NCBI RefSeq assembly: GCF_028640845.1
Contig: NC_080540.1
Location: 50,326,561-50,390,560 of the forward strand
From: Ahaetulla prasina
Lineage: Eukaryota; Chordata; Lepidosauria; Squamata; Colubridae
Direction of reading: 5' to 3'
Length of the DNA: 64,000 nucleotides
Of this stretch, positions 1-11,128 are shown in pieces. The notes under the pieces are model-generated. The model was not told where the DNA came from. It saw only the letters and a list, made by a program, of their open reading frames with translations, and did not search any database. Within the stretch, counting starts at the first letter, position 1. Every line of letters starts with the position of its first letter. Both the position numbers and the translations under genes were made by a program.

Positions 1-170
1 TGAAATACTTAAAGATATGGGTTTCATGTATATCTTACAAAAAAAAGAAATTGAATTGTGCACCATAGTGTTTCCTGTTAAATGTTAACCACTATTTCTC
101 TAATGCATTCCTTACCACCATTTCTTTTGTTCTTAAGTACTAAAATTACTTTTTTTATATATAAAAAAAG

Positions 171-331
171 ATTGGCACCTCTCCTGTAAAAGAGGACAAA
201 GAAGCTTTTGCCGTGGTACCAGTTTCTCCTGCCGAAGTTCGAGATTTGGACTTTGCAAACGATGCAAGCAAAGTATTGGGCTCCATTGCTGGCAAACTGG
301 AGAAAGGAACAGTAACTCAGAATGAAAGGAG
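171..331 (+). CDS. ITPR1: ITPR1 exon 1 of window (about residues 418-471)
   Basis: The reading frame opens [13 protein letters not shown] and ends TQNER plus two bases of an arginine codon. It covers the end of the beta-trefoil half of the IP3-binding core and the start of the armadillo half. The acceptor is an AG after an A-rich stretch with a weak pyrimidine tract. The donor is AG|GTAAGA. The split codon is completed by exon 2. Preceding bases 1-170 are AT-rich intron with no further feature seen. Confidence 0.95.
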
Positions 332-826
332 GTAAGAGGGTCATAATCTGTTTTTTTAAAAAATAGAGAATTGCCATTCAAAAAATATAGTTTTTATATC
401 CATTTTTGCAGCATCAATATGAAATACTGCAATACCTCCAGAAGTAGTTACAGAGTTCAAAATGAAATAAAAACAAGCACTTTCAAAATAGCTAAAACTG
501 TATCAGATGATTCAGTCTTACAGAATCTCCATGTTTGTATTAGTAATTTTGTGAGAGCATGACAAGACCACAACCAGATTGAAAATCCTACATTAGTTTA
601 GGCAATAGAAAATATTGCTAAATTCATCTTGGGTTTGCGCTTCTGAATTTTTTTTTAAGAATTTAAAGAAATTTTGATATTGGTTTTGGATTAAATATTC
701 TTAATACAGTATGCACCTATCTTCTTAACTGAATAGAGTTACAGAATACATTACTGTGTGTGGATATGCTGGAATTTAATTTTGTACTAAGAACTATATT
801 TTCTTTAAAAATATATATATCTCTAG
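332..826. other. Intron, no feature seen
   Basis: AT-rich intronic DNA between exons 1 and 2. I see no repeat with another copy in the window, no hairpin and no conserved coding stretch. Confidence 0.7.
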
Positions 827-968
827 GTCTGTTACAAAGTTGCTGGAAGATTTGGTATATTTTGTTACTGGTGGAACAAATTCTGGTCAAGATGTACTTG
901 AAGTCATGTTCTCAAAGCCAAACCGAGAACGGCAAAAACTAATGAGAGAGCAAAATATTCTAAAGCAG
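827..968 (+). CDS. ITPR1: ITPR1 exon 2 (about residues 471-518), IP3-contact residues
   Basis: The exon completes the arginine codon and encodes [12 protein letters not shown] onward. It carries the segment NRERQKLMR, in which R504, K508 and R511 are known IP3-phosphate contacts in the rodent receptor. All three are intact, so the ligand pocket looks functional. The acceptor is CTCTAG and the donor is CAG|GTAAAG. The exon ends in phase 0. Confidence 0.97.
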
Positions 969-1066
969 GTAAAGTACACAACTCCTGTAATTAGTAAGAG
1001 CTTATACACATTTCTGATTGTGATGACAGGAAAGGTAATTTCTTCCTTCCTCAAATTATGCTCCAG

Positions 1067-1225
1067 ATTTTCAAGTTATTGCAAGCCCCGTTTACTGACT
1101 GTGGAGATGGGCCGATGCTGAGATTGGAGGAACTTGGAGATCAGCGCCATGCTCCGTTCAGACATATCTGCCGCCTCTGTTACAGAGTGTTAAGACATTC
1201 CCAACAAGACTACAGGAAAAATCAA
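1067..1225 (+). CDS. ITPR1: ITPR1 exon 3 (about residues 519-571), IP3-contact residues
   Basis: Fifty-three codons run from IFKLLQAPF to DYRKNQ. The Y567, R568 and K569 triad of the ligand pocket is present near the end. The exon lies within the first RYDR_ITPR homology region, an alpha-helical armadillo fold. Splice signals are CTCCAG before and CAA|GTGAGT after. It is in phase 0 at both ends. Confidence 0.97.
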
Positions 1226-1376
1226 GTGAGTAAAATTTGAAAGAATTAAAGCTTATCAGGTTGCAGCACCTAGCTAGCCTTAGCTGATCTAAAAAAAATA
1301 AACTGTACAGAAATGCTTTTGGATGGACCAAATTACCAGTAGATTGAGAAATTGAACAAACATACTAGAATCCCAA

Positions 1377-1582
1377 AATCCCCAAAACTTTAACCAAAGA
1401 CTATCTACTGTTGACCTCACCCCATTCCTAAGAGGTCTGTAAGGGGTGTGCATAAGAGCACCAGCGTGCCTACCGTTCCTGTCCTAATGTTCCCTTTGGT
1501 TATATTCAGTTTATATGGTTATTTCATGCTTATACTTATATATATTGTTGTGTTTGACAAAATAAATAAATAAAATAGAAGG
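1377..1582 (+). mobile_element. 3-prime end fragment of CR1/Jockey-like LINE (family B)
   Basis: The stretch containing TTGACCTCACCCCATTCC, the run around GTGCCTACCGTTCCTGTC, and the ATAAATAAATAAA tail match the 3-prime end of the long LINE at 34615-34797. It is a 5-prime-truncated, diverged copy in the same orientation as the gene. Confidence 0.85.
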
Positions 1583-1884
1583 TGGCCATGGCAAGCCACT
1601 TCTATGTTTTTTGACAAGAATCATTGTCACCGACTTGGAAGGGACTATTTTTAGGCCACTAAATCTAAGCACCTGCTCTATGCAGAACTCCAAATGAAAG
1701 CATCCTTAAGAGATTGCTTGCCTCCTCTTTAACTCATCTAACAAAGATGAGCCCAGTGCCTTTCTTGGTCTGTGTTTGTGACACAGAATGCTCTTACTGT
1801 TAGGAAGAATAGTTCTTACTTATCACAACATATCTTTCTGCTAACTTGACCATGATTTGCATTTTACAATCTGGAATGAGAGAA

Positions 1885-1992
1885 AACATGTTGGATAACC
1901 ATTTATCTGAAGTGGTGTAGGGTTTCCTACCTAAGCAAGGCGTTGGACTAAAAGACCTCCAAGGTCGCTTCCAACTCTGTTATTCTATACCT
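1885..1992 (+). repeat. CR1-type LINE 3-prime remnant
   Basis: The block containing GGACTAAAAGACCTCCAAGG and ending in TGTTATTCTAT matches the block at 48360-48440. It looks like the 3-prime end of a reptile CR1-group LINE. The rest of this intron (1583-1884 and 1993-2699) shows nothing I can name. Confidence 0.65.
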
Positions 1993-2624
1993 TTTACTGT
2001 GTGATATCCTTCCATGTATGAAGAATGCTGTGGTATCCTCCCTCAGCATCTTTATTGAAGTTAAATACTCCTAACTTCTTCAATCTCTTTTATTCCCAAT
2101 GCTTTGGTATGTACCTGTTATTTCTCTAAGCTGTTCTTAAATTCCTGGGATTGGATGCAGTACTTTATGTAGATTCTGAGTAGAGATACTGCCATGATTT
2201 GGAAATTATACTTCTGCTGTTCTCAGCTATGTCATGCTGCTTGCTTGTTTTCTGTTTGGGTCCAAAAAGTTCACAGGACCTTTTTCACAAGAACTAAGTA
2301 ATGCTAGTATATATCATGCCAGATATATCCCATCCTATACCCACATCTGATTTTTATTTTCTAACTAAAGAACTTTTTACTTTGGATTGGATAAATGTGG
2401 AATCATTCCATCATTCTGAATGGATCTTCAGCTTGCAAACTTCCATCCATCTGATATTTGGGCCTTCTGTTTAAATGGAAAATAATTGTCAATTGCTTAA
2501 TGCAAAGTGGATAAACTATGATTTAATTTGAATAGCAACTGGGCCAAAAATCAGGACTGAACATCTGGTTCAGTCTTAGGGATATGCCTGGTTTTTCATT
2601 AAGAACAACCAATAACTCCCTTAA

Positions 2625-2873
<249 letters not shown>

Positions 2874-3600
2874 TAAGTTTTTTAATCAATTTGTCTGCAA
2901 ACAAATAATAATCTATATATATATATAAAAGTGAAAACCACTCACGCCATAATCACAAAATCTCCAGAAACGTAAATCCTACAAACTTGAAATTTGCCAC
3001 ATATGTTCCTCTTGGCTTCTAGGTGCTCACTAAGAAAGGATTCTTCAAAATGACCATCAGAGCATTAGTATTTCCTATATTATGATTAACACGCCCTGAT
3101 GCTAAGGAGTTCTGCTCCCCCTCCCCACCTGAAAAGAAATCTGTTCCAAATATAAAATAAAAGCAGAGAAGAGTTTCACTTTCAGTTTTACTTTCACAGC
3201 AGCAAGCAGCTTTACTACAGAACAGTTGAGCTAAGCCACGCCCAGCCTCCTTCCTATCTCCTTCTTGCTCACACAGCAAATATTGTTTGAATTTCCAAAC
3301 ACCCCTCAACTTTCTCACACGTTGACAGGATGCTAGCTAGATGAATACCGATGGATGCTGATAGGCAGTGGCAGATTTCCCCCCCTTATTTTCCTCCTCA
3401 GTTCAGATAAATCTGTTCCTTCTACTGTAATACCAGTTAAAGGGAAAAGAAGCAAAAAATGCAGAAAAAGATTTACAGATGTGATTAAGAAAACACAAGT
3501 AAGGGAAGCTGTACACAAGTATCATCAAACTCAGCCCCAAGTCAGTAGATAGGCTGTAAAAAAGTATACATCTAATAACCCCTATATTAATCAGTCACAA

Positions 3601-4577
3601 ATGAGATCAGTATCTTGGACTAATATGTATTTGTCTGGTTTTAAATATGAACCTCAGACTGATTATTCCAGGGATAGGTTTGTTGATCTTGGACCCCGAT
3701 TACCCTTTGCCTGGTGCCATGCTCTAAAATGGCAGGATGAGAGTCCCAAGATGTGCTGCAGTGGCGGTAAAGTCCACATCCCTCCCCTTAAGCCCTCCCC
3801 TGAACAGCCTTCTCACGCACCAGCATCCAATGGCAAAGCACTTTCTTTCTGCTGTCCAGAAGTACAACGGATGCTTCCAAATAGTGTCTTTTGGAGCCAG
3901 AGAGGTGAAGGAGGGAAATTTTATGCCAACATTCAAAGTGGAGTGGCAGGTCTACCACAGGATAAGGAGTATCGTGGCGGGCCTCACCAGCAGCCTTCAT
4001 TTCTCCAGATATACTTTGTTGGTGATGATGACAATGAGAGGGACATCAGTTGTGAAATCTACCTAGGCGTTAATCTACAACTGGTTAGTCAACTGTAGAA
4101 GTTGCTGCGTGAACACAAGTATATTCTGAAATTTAAGGCTACTGTTGATTCTATTCCTAAGGGCCACAAGGACTTCCAAGTGGTGATTAATGCCAATAGG
4201 AAGTCTTCTGGAGAGCACTGAGGTCATTTCAATGCCCCCACAACTACAGAAATGGCTGTTCTCATTTTCAGCCAAGATTTTGAGAAGAGAGATATCGTTC
4301 TCCACAGCAGAGACAACAGATTGTTACAAATCAGTGAGATGCACTTTGCCTATGACGCTCTCCAATACCCTCTGATATTCTGCCATGGAGAAGTTGGCTG
4401 TTAACATCAATATACCTCAGTGCGACCCAAACACCAAGGTCCCTCTCAAGAAGACTGTGGCTGCTGCTGCCTTTTACAGCTACAGAATAATGGAGCATGA
4501 TGGTGAAGAATGCTACCTACTGCTGTTCCACAACCTTCTCAATCAATTTCTGGTTGATATGTACGTGAAAATTGAGA
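3601..4577 (+). pseudogene. Helitron Rep-helicase remnant, N-terminal part
   Basis: Broken frames encode a region with CHALKWQDESPKMCCSGGKV, the cysteine-rich segment near the start of Helitron proteins. Further pieces resemble the conserved segments around QIYFVGDDDNE, DFQVVINAN and YDALQYPLIF. Frameshifts and in-frame stops occur (for example at 4096-4098 and near 4219). The piece ends at VDMYVKIES at about 4577, just where the Rep nuclease should begin. Confidence 0.8.
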
Positions 4578-5037
4578 GTACCTCAAGGTTGGCGCACCAA
4601 TCATGCTGTTACGCAATCTAACCCTTCCAAAACTGTGCAATGGCACCAGGCTTCAGGTGAAGACTCTGTACAAACACATAATCGAAGCCACAATTTTCAC
4701 AGGCATCAATCAGGGAGAAACTGTTTTCATACCCTGAATTCTTCTGATCCCATCAGACTACCGCTTTGAGTTCAAACATCTATAATTTCCCATTAAGGTT
4801 TGCTACACCATCACCATCAATAAGGCAGAGGGACAGACTTTGAAAGCAGCTGGTGTGCATCTGAGGAGTGACAGTTTCTCCCATGGCCAGTCCTATGTGG
4901 CATGCTCCAGAGTCAGTTCACCTGATACCCTGGTCATCCTCCAGCCAAACAGCAAAACCAGAAATGTTGTTTACAGGGAGGTCCTGAGCAATTCATCTGA
5001 GGGACAAATTGAAAGTCTATGCTATGCAACTTATTAG
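4578..5037 (+). pseudogene. Helitron helicase C-terminal remnant
   Basis: Reading with frameshifts gives [40 protein letters not shown] and YVACSRVSSPD. The last is the helicase motif VI region of PIF1-like Helitron helicases. It abuts the N-terminal piece directly, which shows a large internal deletion of the Rep nuclease and helicase motifs I-IV. Confidence 0.82.
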
Positions 5038-5272
5038 CCTGGCTACATAGACAAAACACCCACGGTTGCTGCTGGGATTAAAGGGCTTAAGCCCATCTAT
5101 TTCATTGTTGTTACATTTCAATAATGTCTTCATCTGTAACAGAAACTTAGTTTACTGTCTCGAACGAAACAATACGGTCACTTTTTAACTACTCGTTAAT
5201 TTTCAAGCTTTAAATGCCAATTTATCAAGCCCCATCACATAGTTTTGTAGCGAAGCATGGGTATCCAGCTAA

Positions 5273-5824
5273 TAATAATAATAGAGGAGGAATGAACCCT
5301 TCAATTGTGGCTCAGATAGCCATACGGCTAATAGCAGTTCAGAGTTTACTGTATATGTTTGCTATTTATTTATGTCTTATTCTGCTGCTGTACTGTGATA
5401 TCCCTCCTAATAGCCGGACTTCTAATACTTTCTAAGATGTTGAACAGGTTATCCAAATACCTGTTCTTTGCATTCAACCCTTGCGCTTTCACATTTTAAT
5501 GGAGATCCTCTCTTTTTTAGCTCTATTCTACCTTACATTATTATGGATTAGTATAGTTTATTGAAATAGAATCTGCTGCTATCTGAAAATGGATGCATCT
5601 TGATTCTCTGAGAATCTTAGCAATTTTTGAAATTGAAAGATTTTTAAAAGGAGGTGTTAGATGATCAAAACCGGTAAATCAGCTCAAGGGCTTTGTAGTT
5701 ATGTACTACTGTATGAAGCCACAAATATATTTCTGCAAATCTTTATCATGCTGCTTATAATATAGTTTAGTGGAATCTGAAATATTGTGCCCATTTTATA
5801 CTCTTTGTTTTCTTCTCTGAATAG
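5273..5824. other. Intron, no feature seen
   Basis: Single-copy-looking AT-rich intron after the Helitron. Only a short TAA-type microsatellite (about 5271-5286) at the insertion point is noted. Confidence 0.65.
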
Positions 5825-5944
5825 ATTCTTGGACTATCTTTCTGATCTTTGTGTGTCTATGAACAAGTCTATTCCGGTCACTCAGGAGCTGATTTGTAAA
5901 GCTGTATTAAATCCAGCAAATGCTGACATACTTATCGAGACTAA
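5825..5944 (+). CDS. ITPR1: ITPR1 exon 5 (about residues 629-669)
   Basis: It encodes [20 protein letters not shown] to ADILIET and ends with two bases of a lysine codon. This is part of the first armadillo region. The acceptor follows TCTGAATAG and the donor is AA|GTAAGT. The frame continues from exon 4 and into exon 6 without a stop. Confidence 0.96.
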
Positions 5945-6201
5945 GTAAGTTTAGACATTTTTAAATAGATTTATTCATTTTAGAAAGAGGACAACTATAG
6001 CAAAGATGGCAAATAAAATTACTACCAATTTGAGAGAAATGCAAAAATAATAATAATAAGTAGAGTTATTAATAGCAACAGCATGGGTGCTTTCTGGATT
6101 CTCCAATCAGTTTATAAGCCTAGACTAGACAATATCTGTTGAAATAGGTTTTAAAGCAATCAATAAGAGCTATTGCTGTAAAATGCATGATTTCTTACTA
6201 T

Positions 6202-6594
6202 AGATAGTCCTCAACTTATGACTACATTTGGTACCAGAATTTCCATTGCTAAGCAAGGTAGTGGTTGAATGAATCATGCCTGATAATTTGCCATGGTTGT
6301 TGAGAGAATCACTGCCTTTGTTAAATGAATCATGTGGTTGTTAAATGAACCTGGCTTTCCCTGTTGACTTTGCTTATCAAAAGCTGGCTGAGAAGGTTTC
6401 AAATGGGGATACTAAAACTCTGGAATGCTGCAACCATCATAAATGCCGGTTGTCAGGCACCTGAATTTTGACCCATGACTGTGGGGATGCTGCAGTGGTT
6501 GTAAGTGCAAGAATTGGCTCTAAATCACATTTTTTCAGTGCCGCTGTAACTCCAGTCAGTCATTAAATGAATGGTGATAAGTTGGGGACTACCT
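6202..6594 (+). mobile_element. TA-target MITE (family T1), diverged
   Basis: It starts GATAGTCCTCAACTTATGAC and ends with the inverse GATAAGTTGGGGACTACC. Internal blocks such as CATCATAAATGCC and TTAAATGAACCTGGCTT match the copies at 11473, 56194 and 57795. Terminal inverted repeats and TA flanks (clear in the 56194 copy) suggest a pogo/Tigger-like Tc1-Mariner derivative. It has no coding capacity. Confidence 0.8.
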
Positions 6595-6704
6595 TGAAAG
6601 GATGTGATGTTACCTCGGGTTTGGAAATCTAATGGGAATCCACTCACTCATCCCTGAAGGTAGAAATACAAATAACTGTTCTTCATTTTTGCACAATTCT
6701 TCAG

Positions 6705-6899
6705 ACTGGTCCTGTCTCGTTTTGAGTTTGAGGAGTTATCATCTGGAGAGAACTCCCTGGAGGTTGGTGAGGACGAAGAAGAAGTCTGGTTATTCTGGCG
6801 AGACAGCAGCAAAGAGGTCCGCAGTAAGAGTATCAGAGAGCTGGCACAAGATGCCAAAGAAGGACAGAAGGAAGACCGAGATATCCTAAGCTACTACAG
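6705..6899 (+). CDS. ITPR1: ITPR1 exon 6 (about residues 669-734)
   Basis: It encodes [20 protein letters not shown] through DILSYY plus two bases of an arginine codon. It includes the acidic GEDEEEVW stretch that links the first armadillo region to the central domain. The acceptor is TTCTTCAG. The donor is AG|GTTAAC, canonical GT but weak at +3. The SRFEFE to GEDEE stretch is the least conserved part of these first exons relative to what I recall of mammals. Confidence 0.96.
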
Positions 6900-7084
6900 G
6901 TTAACATGACAAGTAATCCTTGGCTTTAGTAGCATAACCTGAAATGTCTACACTAGAGCTGTTTGTAATTTTATTAAATGGCCTATTCTTATGACTTGAA
7001 CTCTAATATTCATAGTTAATTTTAAATGGTAGCTATCAAAACATTTTCAATTTGGAATTATTTGGATATAGTACCAAAGGTGCT

Positions 7085-7235
7085 TTTTCAAGAGGCAGCT
7101 GGACTTTCTGATTTTTTTTTTGAAGACGTTTCGCTTCTCATCCAAGAAGCTTCTTCAGTTCTGAGCTGAAGAAGGTCCAGCTGCCACTTGAAAAAGCACC
7201 TTTGGGACAAACCATGACCTGGATGACTATGAATC
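7085..7235. repeat. Foldback repeat
   Basis: The arm GGTGCTTTTTCAAGAGGCAG returns inverted as CTGCCACTTGAAAAAGCACC about 80 bp later. A nested inner palindrome surrounds AGAAGCTTCTTCAGTTC. The right part, CCTGACCTGGATGACT-like with AATCTCCATAGA, recurs at 54503-54545. It is probably a nonautonomous element. Confidence 0.7.
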
Positions 7236-7765
7236 TCCATAGATATTTGGATATAGGAAATACCTTGCTGTGATAACAATTTCATAGAGCTCTGACAACA
7301 GATTCATAGAATCACTCTGCTTCATACAGTGACCATGTACTGAGTGTGGTTTTATACAGCTGCTTCTGAATTACAAATAGCCAAAAGGATTAGGAAAATC
7401 AGCAGTCTCCATGAGAATCCTTCTTTATTTTCTAAAATATAGAACTATTATTTTGTTCTTTATAGGCTGTTCTTTTAGAGGTAAGTAGCATTGGTCAATC
7501 TGATACATTTTTCAAAAATATTTGACTATGTGGTAGTGTTATTCAAAACATTCTGTAAGTAGTTTGGATTCCAAGTCTGTGTTTGTGTAATGTAATATAC
7601 ACAGAAAAAGCTAATTTAGTGAGAAATTGCCATCATTATAGCCTCATTTGAATGCTTCACTTTCAAGTTTGATGATTTCCATGTCCTGTGTAAGCATGGA
7701 ATGTCTAGCAGTTTGAAACTGGATATTGGATGCTAACAATATATGTTTTGTACATGATCCCGTTT
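7236..7765. other. Intron, no feature seen
   Basis: AT-rich intron upstream of the LINE at 7775. A weak resemblance between about 7575-7625 and 11395-11450 was noticed but is too short to call. Confidence 0.6.
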
Positions 7766-7774
7766 ATACATATA

Positions 7775-9982
7775 GATACATAGACCGTGTCGTGCCTCTG
7801 CGGCCTCTGACCCGGCGCAGATCCCAACCGGCTCCTTGGTTCTCCGAGGAGCTGAGGGGGATGAAACGCCGGAGAAGACGCCTAGAGAGTTCTTGGAGGT
7901 CCAGCCGTTCAGAGGCTGATCGGATACTAGTTAGATCCTATACTAGGACCTACCTAGTGGCACTGAGGGAAGCGAGGCGTTGCTACGCCTCCTCCCTCAT
8001 TGCGTCGGCAGATAACCGCCCAGCTGCCCTGTTTCGGGTGACCCACTCCCTCCTTCATCAGGGGGAGCGGGATGACCCATTGCAGGGACGTGCTGAGGAG
8101 TTTAACGGTTATCTATACGATAAAATCGTTCAGCTTCAGGATGGTCTGGACCAAAATTGTGGCGATTCGGACGGGGCGTCTGAGGGCGGTCTTGGTGATA
8201 TTGTCTGGGATGAGTTTGACCCTGTGGCTCCCGAGGACATGGACAGGTTGCTGGGTAGATTGAATGCCACCACGTGTTTACTGGACCCGTGCCCCTCCTG
8301 GCTGGTGCTGGCCACTCAGGAGGTGACACGAGGCTGGCTCCAGGTGATTACGAGCGCTTCCTTGTTGGAGGGAGTCTTTCCTGCCGCCTTGAAAGAGGCG
8401 GTAGTGAGGCCCCTCCTCAAGAAGCCTTCCCTGGACCCGGCTGTTTTAGGTAATTATCGTCCGGTCTCCAACCTTCGCTTCGCGGCGAAGGTTGTAGAGA
8501 GTATGGTGGCATATCAGTTTCCCCTGCACCTGGAGGAAACTGTCTATCTAGACCCGTTCCAGTCCGGCTTCCGGCCCTGTTACAACACTGAGACGGCTTT
8601 GGTCGCATTGGTGGATGATCTCTGGAGGGCCAGGGATAGGGGTTGTTCCTCTGCCCTGGTCCTATTAGACTTCTCAGCGGCTTTTGATACCATCGACCAT
8701 GGTATCCTGCTGCGCCGGTTGGAGGGATTGGGAGTGAGAGGCACCGTTTATCGGTGGTTCTCCTCCTATCTCTCCGACCGGCCGCAGACGGTGTTGACGG
8801 GGGGGCAGAGGTCGACCCGCGCGCCTCACTTGTGGTGCCGCAGGGGTCGATTCTCTCGCCTTCTGTTCAACATCTATATGAAGCCGCTGGGTGAGATCAT
8901 CAGTGGCTTCGTGTGAGGTACCAGCTGTACGCTGATGACACCCAGCTGTACTTTTCCACACCGGCCACCCCAATGAAGCTATCAAGTGCTGTCCCGGTGT
9001 TTGGAAGCCGTACGGGTCTGGATGGGGAGAAACAGGCTCAAGCTCAATCCCTCCAAGACGGAGTGGCTGTGGATGCCGGCATCCCGGTACAGTCAGCTGA
9101 GTCCACGGCTGACTGTTGGGAGCGAGTCATTGGCCCCGATGGAGAGGGTGCGCAACTTGGGCGTTCTCCTGGATGAACGGCTGTCTTTTGAAGACCACCT
9201 GACGGCCGTCTCCAGGAGAGCTTTCCACCAGGTTCGCCTGGTGCGCCAGTTGCGCCCCTTTCTAGACCGGGATGCCTTGTGCATAGTCACTCACGCCCTC
9301 GTGATGTCTCGTCTGGATTACTGCAATGCTCTCTACATGGGGCTTCCCTTGAGGGGCATCCGGAGGCTTCAGTTAGTCCAGAATGCGGCTGCGCGGGTGA
9401 TAGAGGGAGCCCCTCGTGGCTCCCGCGTGACACCTATCCTGCGCAGACTGCACTGGCTACCTGTGGCCTTCCGGGTGCGCTTCAAGGTTTTGGTGAACGT
9501 CTTCAACGCGCTCCATGGCATAGGGCCGGGCTATTTACGGGACCGCCTACTGCTACCGAATACCTCTCACCGACCCGTGCGCTCTCACAGAGAGGGACTC
9601 CTCAGGGTGCCGTCGGCGCGACAGTGTCGTCTGGCGACGCCCAGGGGAAGGGCCTTCTCTGTGGGGGCTCCCGCCCTCTGGAACGAACTCCCCCCAGGAC
9701 TCCGTCAACTTCCGGACCTCCGAACCTTTCGTCGCGAGCTTAAAACTCACTTATTCATCTGTGCAGGACTGGGTTAGTTTTTAAATTTATGGGTTTTTAA
9801 TGGGTTTTTTATTATTTATCCTAAATTTTAATCTCGGCCAATTGAATAAGTTTTTTAATTGTATTTTAATTGTATTTATATTGTAATATTATTATGTATT
9901 TTTATCTGGCTGTGAACCGCCCTGAGTCCTTCGGGAGAAGGGCGGTATAGAAATTTAAATAATAAATAAATAAATAAATAAA
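7775..9982 (+). mobile_element. L2-like LINE copy A1, 5-prime truncated
   Basis: About 2.2 kb, GC-rich against AT-rich surroundings. It contains the reverse transcriptase and C-terminal region, then a 3-prime stem-loop (CCGCCCTGAGTCC... AGGGCGG, 9920-9947) and an ATAA tail. ATACATATA occurs at 7766-7774 and again at 9983-9991, a probable 9-bp target duplication. The copies at 22561 and 39712 belong to the same family. L2/CR1-group assignment is from RT style ([20 protein letters not shown]). Confidence 0.9.
7784..9777 (+). pseudogene. LINE A1 reverse transcriptase, frameshifted
   Basis: The first frame encodes LTRRRSQPAPWFSEELRGMK (linker after the endonuclease), then RT motifs [17 protein letters not shown] and [14 protein letters not shown]. 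It breaks near 8915, and the catalytic [11 protein letters not shown] continues in another frame. After a further shift the C-terminal part runs to 9777 ([44 protein letters not shown]). The GVPQG region is also damaged. Inactive, but with few lesions, so fairly young. Confidence 0.88.
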
Positions 9983-9991
9983 ATACATATA

Positions 9992-10492
9992 CACAATGTC
10001 AGCTGCTCCAGTTTCCAGTTTCATGGCAGATTTCCGAGTTTAGTTAAATAGGGAATGAGGCCTTGAAGCATGAGTATTTTTTAACTAAATTTACAGTGTC
10101 ATTTATCCTCTATTTTTTAAATCTGATTATTTTTAAAATATATTTCCATAATCCATAAAATGTATTTTGCACTCATCACCTCAGAATATGTATCTTATCA
10201 TGTTAAGATAGCAAGCACTGCTACTTCTCTGTAGCAGTGCTTGCCCTTTAGAATTAAGTCCACCCCCCCAAGATCCAGATGTCCCCCACTCTGCTATTGC
10301 TGTACCCCAAGCCTTTGGTAATGGAGAATGAGACCTCCTGCTTCTTTACAAGTGATCTGTTATACTTGGCATCTTTTATCTTTCATTAATTTGATTATAA
10401 TTTCTTTAATGCAAACTGCCATGGTGATGATGACGATTTTTCAGTCTCTCGGGTAAAATGATGCTTTCCTAATTTTTCTTCTGCTTTACAAG
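9992..10492. other. Intron with one perfect short hairpin
   Basis: AT-rich intron. The only structure seen is a perfect 14-bp inverted repeat, GCAAGCACTGCTAC, with a 6-base loop at 10211-10244. Confidence 0.6.
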
Positions 10493-10744
10493 GTACCAGC
10501 TGAATCTTTTTGCTCGGATGTGCCTTGATCGCCAGTACTTAGCTATAAATGAAATATCTGGGCAGTTGGATGTAGACCTGATTCTTCGCTGCATGTCGGA
10601 TGAGAATTTGCCTTATGACTTGAGAGCTTCGTTTTGTCGACTGATGTTGCACATGCATGTTGACCGAGATCCGCAAGAACAAGTGACGCCAGTGAAATAT
10701 GCTCGACTATGGTCAGAGATACCATCTGAAATAGCAATTGATGA
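10493..10744 (+). CDS. ITPR1: ITPR1 exon 7 (about residues 734-818)
   Basis: The open frame runs from [19 protein letters not shown] to IPSEIAID. The sequence is very highly conserved and lies in the central linker domain of the cytoplasmic assembly. The acceptor TTTACAAG and donor GA|GTGAGT are consensus. A hAT MITE is inserted only 32 bp downstream of the donor. Confidence 0.97.
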
Positions 10745-10776
10745 GTGAGTATTTGTGACCAAATGATTCTCTAAAT

Positions 10777-11128
10777 CAGGGGTATCAAACTCAATTTCAT
10801 TGAGGGCTGCATCAGGGTGGTGTTTGATCTCGGGGTGGCGAGGGTGGGGATGGCCAGGGTAGGAATGGCCAGTTCAACATAACTTGTGTCAGGGGCACCA
10901 GTGGTGGCCTGAGTGCTCTACCAGTGAAAATGGGCTCCTGAGCTTCGCTTCTGGCTGTGACAGCCTCCTGCAACCCTCTGCTAGCGAAAACGGAGCTCGG
11001 GAGGGCCCTGTTTTCACTGGCAGAGGTACTACAGGCTGATCCTTTGATGTTTCCAGGGTGGCCCCACAGGCAGATCTAAGCAGACTGTGGGCCGAATGCG
11101 GCCCACAGGCCTTGAGTTTGAACCCCTG
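10777..11128. mobile_element. hAT MITE (family H1) with perfect 8-bp duplication
   Basis: Ends CAGGGGTATCAAACTCAA and TTGAGTTTGAACCCCTG are inverted repeats. CTCTAAAT flanks both sides (10769-10776 and 11129-11136), the 8-bp duplication typical of hAT elements. GC-rich, noncoding, 352 bp. Related copies lie at 35916, 49787 and 63152. Confidence 0.9.

Larger units (their letters stand above)
2912..5272 (+). mobile_element. Helitron, internally deleted, with both ends
   Basis: The element begins TCTATATATATATAAAAG, a typical Helitron 5-prime end starting TC. It ends GGGTATCCAGCTAA, matching the CTRR 3-prime rule. It sits between a host A (2911) and a host T (5273), as expected for rolling-circle insertion with no target duplication. 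Inside are broken pieces of a Rep-helicase protein in the same orientation. The HUH nuclease and most of the helicase core are missing, so the copy cannot move on its own. Helitron-type ends combined with matching protein remnants make the class assignment strong. Confidence 0.85.

Noticed and set aside
7726..8916. 396-codon open frame as a host gene
   Set aside because: It is the reverse transcriptase of a LINE; the first codons are host intron read in by chance.
10211..10244. MicroRNA precursor
   Set aside because: The stem is only 14 bp and the flanks do not pair; a pre-miRNA needs about twice that.
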